NCBI GenBank assembly: GCA_964570285.1
Contig: CAZMXP010000051.1
Location: 1-34,584 of the forward strand
DNA length: 34,584 nucleotides
Source of the DNA: CAZMXP01 sp964570285
Lineage (GTDB): Bacteria; Planctomycetota; PLA2
Reading direction: 5' to 3'
Under the pieces are notes generated by a model that searched no databases, was not told the origin of the DNA, and was given only the letters and a program-made list of their open reading frames with translations. The translations under genes were made by a program, and so were the position numbers. Shown here piece by piece: positions 30,501 through 34,584 of this stretch (its first letter is position 1; each line of letters begins with the position of its first letter).

Positions 30501-30535
30501 GTTCCCTCTCGCACTAGCAGGATCGCCCCCAACAA

Positions 30536-30624
30536 GCCGAGGTGGCGGAATTGGCAGACGCGCCAGGTTGAGGGCCTGGTGGCCTTCATCGGTCGTGCGG
30601 GTTCAAGTCCCGCCCTCGGCACCA
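30536..30624 (+). tRNA. tRNA-Leu, anticodon GAG
   Basis: The acceptor arms GCCGAGG (30536-30542) and CCTCGGC (30614-30620) pair fully, followed by the encoded discriminator A and CCA (30621-30624). The anticodon stem CCAGG/CCTGG encloses TTGAGGG, with GAG at 30570-30572, reading CUC and CUU. A long variable arm (class II, as for Leu) and a T arm GCGGG-TTCAAGT-CCCGC are present. Length is 89 nt. The decayed IS begins about 100 bp downstream. Confidence 0.97.
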
Positions 30625-30650
30625 TATAAGCCTTTGCGGGTGCCTTGGTT

Positions 30651-30666
30651 ACGGCGTTCGCCGTTT
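30651..30666 (+). terminator. Possible terminator after tRNA-Leu
   Basis: ACGGC (30651-30655) pairs with GCCGT (30660-30664) around a 4-nt loop, followed by a short run TTT. It is small but directly downstream of the tRNA. Confidence 0.35.
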
Positions 30667-30724
30667 CGGGCGCGAGATCCGGTTTCCACGCGGCATTAGG
30701 CAGGCCGCCGCCCGATTCGCCGCC

Positions 30725-31451
30725 AGGCGCGCGTTGTGCTCCGCGACGTAGAACGCCACGAGCGTCTCGACCCTCGCCGCCGAGTCGAGCGCGTGCAGGA
30801 AGAGCCACCGGCGCTTGAGCGACCGCCACCACGCCTCGATGAGGCTGTTCGAAGAGCAGATGTCGGTCCTCGCGAGCACGAGGCGCAGGAGGCCCGCGTC
30901 CACGAGGGCGTCCATCGAGCGGTTCCGGTTCTCGACGCCGGAGTCGGCGAGAAGCGTGGGGGGGGCGGGGGGGGAAGCGGCGCGGCCCCCCCGGACAACC
31001 GGCGGGCGCGGGGGCGTCGACAAGGTTGCGCCCCGCCTCGACGAGGATGCGCGCCGGTTCGAAGCGGTCGTTGAGCTGCCACGCGAGGATGCGCCGGGAG
31101 AAGTTGTCGATGACCGCATGGAGGTAGGCACCGCTCCCGTCGAGCAGCCGGATCACGGTCGTGTCGATGTGCCAGATCTCGTCGCGCCTGGCGGCGCGGA
31201 TGCCGACCTTGGGGCCCTTGGGATGCACGCGGAGCCGGGGGCGGCGCCAGCCGCGCTCGCGCACGAGCCTGGCGACGCGCCGCTCGAGCACGGAGATGCG
31301 CGCGACGAGCGCGGCCACCGGCGCATCGACGACGGCCGCCGTCGTCACCTCCTCCGGGGCGCGCCGCTCCCCGGTATCGGGAACCGGCCGTCCGGACCAG
31401 AATCGCTGTCGAGAACTCGCGCAGGAAGTGCAGAATGTCGTGATAGAGAGC
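30725..31451 (-). pseudogene. Decayed copy of the DDE insertion sequence (copy A)
   Basis: Apart from indels this segment is nearly identical to the intact element at 33077-34527. Relative to it, copy A has lost the left end with the last part of the transposase. It also lacks 390 bp in frame (joined at GAGCC, matching 33802-33806 and 34192-34196) and about 150 bp containing the start codon and N-terminal helix-turn-helix (joined at GCGCGC). It has gained 43 bp at 30969-31011, which shifts the frame between the second and third catalytic residues. The right terminal repeat is kept (31405-31451). Remaining protein phrases are EIWHIDTTVIRLLDG and SLIEAWWRSLKRRWLF. It cannot make a transposase but could be moved by one. 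Confidence 0.85.
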
Positions 31452-31610
31452 TGGGCGGCCTGGCAGCTGTGGGGGGTGCCGGACTGACATCACGGGCGGC
31501 GGCCCCCGCGCCCCCCCGGAATCGAGTCGGCTGGCAACTCCCCGCGCGGCGCGCCACTACCTCCATGCAGCGGGGCTTTGGACGGCCCCGACCGCAGGAG
31601 GAGCAGTTCG
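31452..31610. other. Gap between decayed IS and passenger gene
   Basis: No gene is seen. It holds a paired C-tract (C5 31503-31507, GCG, C7 31511-31517) followed by GGAATCG, and the passenger's Shine-Dalgarno AGGAGGAG (31596-31603). I found no convincing promoter. Confidence 0.5.
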
Positions 31611-33068
31611 ATGAGCGTGCATCATCTCGGCAGGATCGCGTTGGCACTCGCGGGCCTCGCGCTCGCGGCGCAGGCGGAGAGGGTCGTGGTGCGTGTGAAG
31701 AAGTACCCGAAGCCCGAGTACGCGACGGTGGAAACGGATAGGGCGGTCCGGGAGTGGGCCGTGGACTACCTGACGTCGGACGGCAGCGTGTGGGGTGTGG
31801 ACTTCGACACCGATCGCGCGGCGCTCGAGCGGCGCGTCCGGGAGGCCCAGCAGCTCGGCGCGCGCACGGGCGACGACGCGTGGAATCGCCCCTCGCCCAT
31901 CTACGCGCGCCTCGCGCCGGCGCCTCGCGCGGCGGGCGGCGACGACGCCGACCGGGCGCTCCGCGACGCGTCGCAGTCCGTCACCGCGAAGATGCGCGAG
32001 CACATGCTCGGCCTCGACACGTACCGGAAGGCGCTGGGTGCGCTCGGCAGCGCGCGCATCAGCGGCCTCGCCGATGCACCGGGCGAGATCCTGTTGCAGT
32101 ATGGCAAGCTGCTCGGCGAAGCGACGCAGAGGCTCGCGCGGATCACCTCGCAGAGGCTCGACGGTCCCGCGGCCGACGGGGCGCCGTTCGACGTGGGACA
32201 GGGGAGGACGGGCTCGCCCTTCGACATCGGGCAGGGGTCGAGCGGGGCGATTCTGGAGGGGCTCGGGGACCTCGACCTGCACGTCCAGTGGGAGCCCGCG
32301 GGGAGCGACGGGGGCCGTTCGCGGCTCAGTCTCATGGACCGGACGTTCCAACCGCCGAAGATGGTCTACGGCATCGAGCACAGCGCGGGCTCCGGCGGCG
32401 GGACGGTGCGCATCGGGGACCACCGCGAGTTCCCGCGCATGTCGCGATACCTCGAATACCAGGACGGGCGCCTGATTTGCGAGACAGAAGCGCGCTACGC
32501 GGAGCAGGGCGGCACGCTCTGGAAGGAGACGCGGCGGCGCGGCGACTGCACGGGAGGGAGCTGGGACGACTGGGACAACCGCCAGCCGCTCGATCCCGCC
32601 GATACCCCGACCAGGCGTCAGGGGTCCGGGCGACCTGTCGGCGCGGCATCGGCACGCGAGCGGCCGCCGTCGGGTGCGGGCAGCGCCCCGGCCGCGCCCG
32701 CGCGTGACGCGCGCGCCGAGGAGGCTGCCGCCCGGATCCGCGAGATCTCGGACCTGAAGCAGCGGATCCGTGACGGGGAGCGCACCCTCCGGCGGCTGAA
32801 GGAGGACCGGGAGGACAGCGCCGACGAGATCGAGTGCGAGAGCGAGGAGGTGGAACGCCTGCGGGATCTGATGCTTGCCGCCGAGTCGGAGCGGCAGATA
32901 TTCGCGCGTCAGGACGCCATGCAGCGGCAGATGCGCAAGGTCAACGGCATGAAGCGGCAACTCCGCCAGATCGAGTCCCGCATCCGCGAGGCCGAGTACG
33001 ACATCGAGGTCCTGCGCGGCGACCTGGGGCTGGCGGAAGAGGCGTTGCGTGGAGCGGGGTCGAAGTAG
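31611..33068 (+). CDS. Secreted coiled-coil protein, passenger between IS copies
   Basis: The product is 485 aa. Signal peptide MSVHHLGRIALALAGLALAAQA with a good cleavage site is followed by a region ending in a tandem near-repeat, GAPFDVGQGRTG and GSPFDIGQGSSG (about residues 185-210). Next come a beta-rich part with KMVYGIEHSAGSGGGTVRIGDHREFPR, a Pro/Ala/Arg linker, and a C-terminal coiled coil of about 120 residues (EISDLKQRIRDGERTLRRLKEDRED in pieces, then MKRQLRQIESRIREAEYDIEVLRGDL). No known domain. A perfect Shine-Dalgarno at 31596-31603, 7 nt before the ATG, is unlike the leaderless style of nearby host genes. It could be acquired DNA. Confidence 0.75.
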   Translation: MSVHHLGRIALALAGLALAAQAERVVVRVKKYPKPEYATVETDRAVREWAVDYLTSDGSVWGVDFDTDRAALERRVREAQQLGARTGDDAWNRPSPIYARLAPAPRAAGGDDADRALRDASQSVTAKMREHMLGLDTYRKALGALGSARISGLADAPGEILLQYGKLLGEATQRLARITSQRLDGPAADGAPFDVGQGRTGSPFDIGQGSSGAILEGLGDLDLHVQWEPAGSDGGRSRLSLMDRTFQPPKMVYGIEHSAGSGGGTVRIGDHREFPRMSRYLEYQDGRLICETEARYAEQGGTLWKETRRRGDCTGGSWDDWDNRQPLDPADTPTRRQGSGRPVGAASARERPPSGAGSAPAAPARDARAEEAAARIREISDLKQRIRDGERTLRRLKEDREDSADEIECESEEVERLRDLMLAAESERQIFARQDAMQRQMRKVNGMKRQLRQIESRIREAEYDIEVLRGDLGLAEEALRGAGSK

Positions 33069-33076
33069 GCGGCCCT

Positions 33077-33123
33077 GCTCTCTCTCATGACACTCCGCTC
33101 GTTCCGTTCGAGTACTCGACAGC
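33077..33123. repeat. Left terminal inverted repeat of the IS
   Basis: The stretch 33078-33123 matches the reverse complement of 34481-34526 at 37 of 46 positions, for example CTCTCT at the tip and TTCGAGT-n-CTCGACAGC inside. One further matching base brings the end to 33077. Confidence 0.75.
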
Positions 33124-33144
33124 CCCCCCTCCCCGATCCCCGCC

Positions 33145-34416
33145 TCACGCACAGGCCGCGCCTCGTGCCGCGCGGTTCGCCGCCACGCGCTCTCGCCGGG
33201 CCGCGCGCCTCGCCGCCGCGAGCCTCCCGGGTACCGCGCCCCCCGTCCCGAAGTACATCTCGTCGGGCGTCTGCCCCTCGAACGCCGAGTGCGGGAGGCG
33301 CGCGTTGTGCTCCGCGACGTAGAACGCCACGAGCGTCCCGACCCTCGCCGCCGAGTCGAGCGCGTGCAGGAAGAGCCACTGGTGCTTGAGCGACCGCCAC
33401 CACGCCTCGATGAGGCTGTTCGAGAAGCAGATGTCGGTCCTCGCGAGCACGAGGCGCAGGAGGCCCGCGTCCACGAGGGCGTCCATCGAGCGGTTCCGGT
33501 TCTCGACGCCGGAGTCGGCGAGAAGCGTGGGGGGGGCGGGGGCGTCGACGAGGTTACGGCCCGCCTCGACGAGGATGCGCGCCGACGTCCCCGGCTCGAA
33601 GCGGTCGTTGAGCTGCCACGCGAGGATGCGCCGGGAGAAGTTGTCGATGACCGCATGGAGGTAGGCACCGCTCCCGTCGAGCAGCCGGATCACGGTCGTG
33701 TCGATGTGCCAGATCTCGTCGCGCCTGGCGGCGCGGATGCCGACCTTGGGGCCCTTGGGATGCACGCGGAGCCGGGGGCGGCGCCAGCCTCGCTCGCGCA
33801 CGAGCCGGTACCACGTGGAAGGCGAGGCGAGCACGCGGCCGGACCGCTGCGCGAGGATCGCGAGACAGCCGGTCGGGACGTGGCGCAGGTCCGGCGACGT
33901 CACCATCTCGCGGATGCCCGCCACCTCGGCGGCGGTCAGCGAGTGCGGGGAGGTGCCGGGCCGCGAGGGGTCGTCTTCGAGACCGCCGGCCGTCGCCGCC
34001 CGCCGCCACGAGGCGAGGCGCGACGGCGACAGTCCCGCGAGACGCAGCACGCGCCGGAGGCCGACGACGCCGCGGGAGCGGTCGACCGCGCGGAGGAGCC
34101 GCGCCTTGTCGCCGCCGCGCGGCAGCCTGAGGCGCGACAGGCTCGGGCGGAGCAGGCGGTGCAGCGCGAGGAAGAGCCGCAGCAGCGCCATGAGCCTGGC
34201 GACGCGCCGCTCGAGCACGGCGATGCGCGCGACGAGCGCGGCCACCGGCGCATCGACGACGGCCGCCGTCGTCACCTCCTCCGGCGCGCGCCTGAGCCAT
34301 CCCGCCGCGGTGGAGCGGGGCACGCCGATCCCGGTGGCGATGCCCGGATCGCGCGTCTGCTGCACCAACCGGACGAGCCTATGGTCGTAGCTCCGCTGCG
34401 TTCGCTTCGTGGCCAT
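33145..34416 (-). CDS. DDE (rve-domain) transposase, IS3/IS481-like
   Basis: The product is 423 aa. It begins MATKRTQRSYDHRLVRLV with a helix-turn-helix (GIATGIGVPRSTAAGWLRRAP), then a Leu/Arg-rich helical region and a second HTH-like part (STWYRLVRERGWRRPRLRVHPKG). The rve catalytic core follows: first Asp in EIWHIDTTVIRLLDG, second Asp in LLADSGVENRN, Glu in SLIEAWWRSLKHQWLFLHAL. All three residues are present, so it should be active. It ends with FEGQTPDEMYFGTG and an Arg/Ala tail. I chose the ATG at 34416 because longer starts would run into the terminal repeat. The exact IS family is unsure. Confidence 0.9.
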   Translation of the reverse strand: MATKRTQRSYDHRLVRLVQQTRDPGIATGIGVPRSTAAGWLRRAPEEVTTAAVVDAPVAALVARIAVLERRVARLMALLRLFLALHRLLRPSLSRLRLPRGGDKARLLRAVDRSRGVVGLRRVLRLAGLSPSRLASWRRAATAGGLEDDPSRPGTSPHSLTAAEVAGIREMVTSPDLRHVPTGCLAILAQRSGRVLASPSTWYRLVRERGWRRPRLRVHPKGPKVGIRAARRDEIWHIDTTVIRLLDGSGAYLHAVIDNFSRRILAWQLNDRFEPGTSARILVEAGRNLVDAPAPPTLLADSGVENRNRSMDALVDAGLLRLVLARTDICFSNSLIEAWWRSLKHQWLFLHALDSAARVGTLVAFYVAEHNARLPHSAFEGQTPDEMYFGTGGAVPGRLAAARRAARRERVAANRAARGAACA

Positions 34417-34443
34417 GGCCCCCAGCCTGCCGTAGCGCGCCGC

Positions 34444-34459
34444 TTCCGGGTAGCCGGAA
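34444..34459. promoter_or_regulatory. Inverted repeat upstream of the transposase gene
   Basis: TTCCGG (34444-34449) and CCGGAA (34454-34459) flank GTAG, between the right terminal repeat and the transposase start. It could be a binding site for the transposase or a host repressor. In copy A the same spot is mutated (31370-31385). Confidence 0.35.
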
Positions 34460-34480
34460 CCGGCCGTCCGGAGTAGAATC

Positions 34481-34527
34481 GCTGTCGAGAACTCGAACAG
34501 GAAGTGCAGAATGTCGTGATAGAGAGC
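34481..34527. repeat. Right terminal inverted repeat of the IS
   Basis: This is the partner of 33077-33123. The decayed copy has the same repeat at 31405-31451 with only two differences (AA against CG), which fixes the outer end at or near the base after AGAGAG. Confidence 0.78.
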
Positions 34528-34584
34528 TGTCGTGTTCTGCAACCGCGGCCGCGACCGGCTCAAGGTGCTGCACTGGGACGGCAG
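34528..34584 (+). pseudogene. IS66-family TnpB (Orf2) fragment at window edge
   Basis: The frame (V)VFCNRGRDRLKVLHWDG matches the characteristic core of IS66 accessory protein TnpB (…FVFxNRRRDRxKxLxWDxxG…). Only 19 codons are seen, and the 5' part is cut off by the DDE insertion sequence ending at 34527. It continues beyond the window. The element was probably interrupted by copy B. Confidence 0.6.

Larger units (their letters stand above)
30725..34527. mobile_element. Composite-transposon-like structure with passenger gene
   Basis: Two copies of one IS in the same orientation (decayed 30725-31451, intact 33077-34527) bracket a single passenger gene (31611-33068). No target-site duplication is visible at the outer ends, because the left copy has lost its outer terminus. 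It may be a remnant of a composite element or two independent insertions. Confidence 0.5.
33077..34527 (-). mobile_element. Intact DDE insertion sequence (copy B), about 1.45 kb
   Basis: A single transposase gene lies between imperfect 46-47 bp terminal inverted repeats. The flanks (…GGCCCT on the left, TGTCG… on the right) show no clear target-site duplication, so the present ends may come from recombination with another copy. On the right it abuts an IS66 tnpB fragment. Confidence 0.8.

Noticed and set aside
30398..30640. Apparent protein end MVPRAGLEPARPMKATRPSTW on the minus strand
   Set aside because: The VPRAGLEPARP phrase is the antisense translation of a tRNA-Leu gene, a well-known false protein. 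It matches the tRNA at 30536-30624.
30725..34527. Complete composite transposon with target-site duplication
   Set aside because: The left copy lacks its outer end and no matching short direct repeats flank the unit, so only a composite-like structure can be claimed.
1..34584. CRISPR arrays, phage structural genes, restriction-modification or toxin-antitoxin systems
   Set aside because: No regularly spaced repeats and no proteins of these classes were found; the only repeats are the REP-like, IS and G-tract elements listed.

Overview
This is a very GC-rich bacterial chromosomal window with densely packed genes. Many of them overlap, and both strands are used in short runs. The gene content (CHASE2/FecR/beta-barrel operon, a secreted prenyltransferase-like toroid protein, a bacterial deoxyhypusine-synthase relative, DUF885 and DUF72 proteins, small conserved orphans) best fits an uncultured Planctomycetota or similar deep-branching Gram-negative. 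That placement is inference from gene content; the window holds no rRNA or other taxonomic marker.

Layout. 1-2707: a truncated minus-strand secreted protein diverges from a GntR(YtrA-type)/membrane-protein pair. A CDGSH iron-sulfur protein follows, and it overlaps a secreted thioredoxin-fold gene carrying an in-frame UGA directly after Cys-Thr. A hairpin that resembles a bacterial SECIS lies just downstream, so the gene is read here as a candidate selenoprotein. 2704-4902: a complete polar amino-acid ABC importer (ATPase, permease, binding lipoprotein). 4937-8494: a DUF72 protein, a DUF885 metallopeptidase-like protein and a deoxyhypusine-synthase-like protein. 8545-14163: a four-gene minus-strand operon (beta-barrel, lipoprotein, FecR protein, CHASE2 cyclase). 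14225-17412: a lipoprotein, ClpP, an unknown protein and a HAD hydrolase. 17439-21693: DNA polymerase I and a secreted alpha/alpha-toroid protein. 21800-30373: small and housekeeping genes (zinc-ribbon membrane protein, enoyl-CoA hydratase, methyltransferase, isopropylmalate/isocitrate-type dehydrogenase, rhomboid protease, aminotransferase, anchored orphan). 30536-30624: tRNA-Leu(GAG). 30725-34584: a mobile region with two direct copies of one DDE insertion sequence (one decayed, one intact with 46-47 bp terminal inverted repeats) flanking a secreted coiled-coil passenger gene. The intact copy abuts an IS66 tnpB fragment at the window edge.

Three sequence-level patterns cut across the genes. 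(1) About ten genes have a TAnnnT -10-like hexamer only 6-10 nt before the start codon and no Shine-Dalgarno sequence, which suggests common leaderless transcription; the passenger gene in the mobile region instead has a perfect Shine-Dalgarno sequence. (2) REP-like palindromes built around GGGGTC-GACCCC or CGGG-CCCG sit directly after plus-strand genes. (3) A paired G-tract motif (G5-8, usually CGC, G5-8) recurs at about twelve places, either in Pro/Ala- or Gly-rich protein linkers and tails or between genes.
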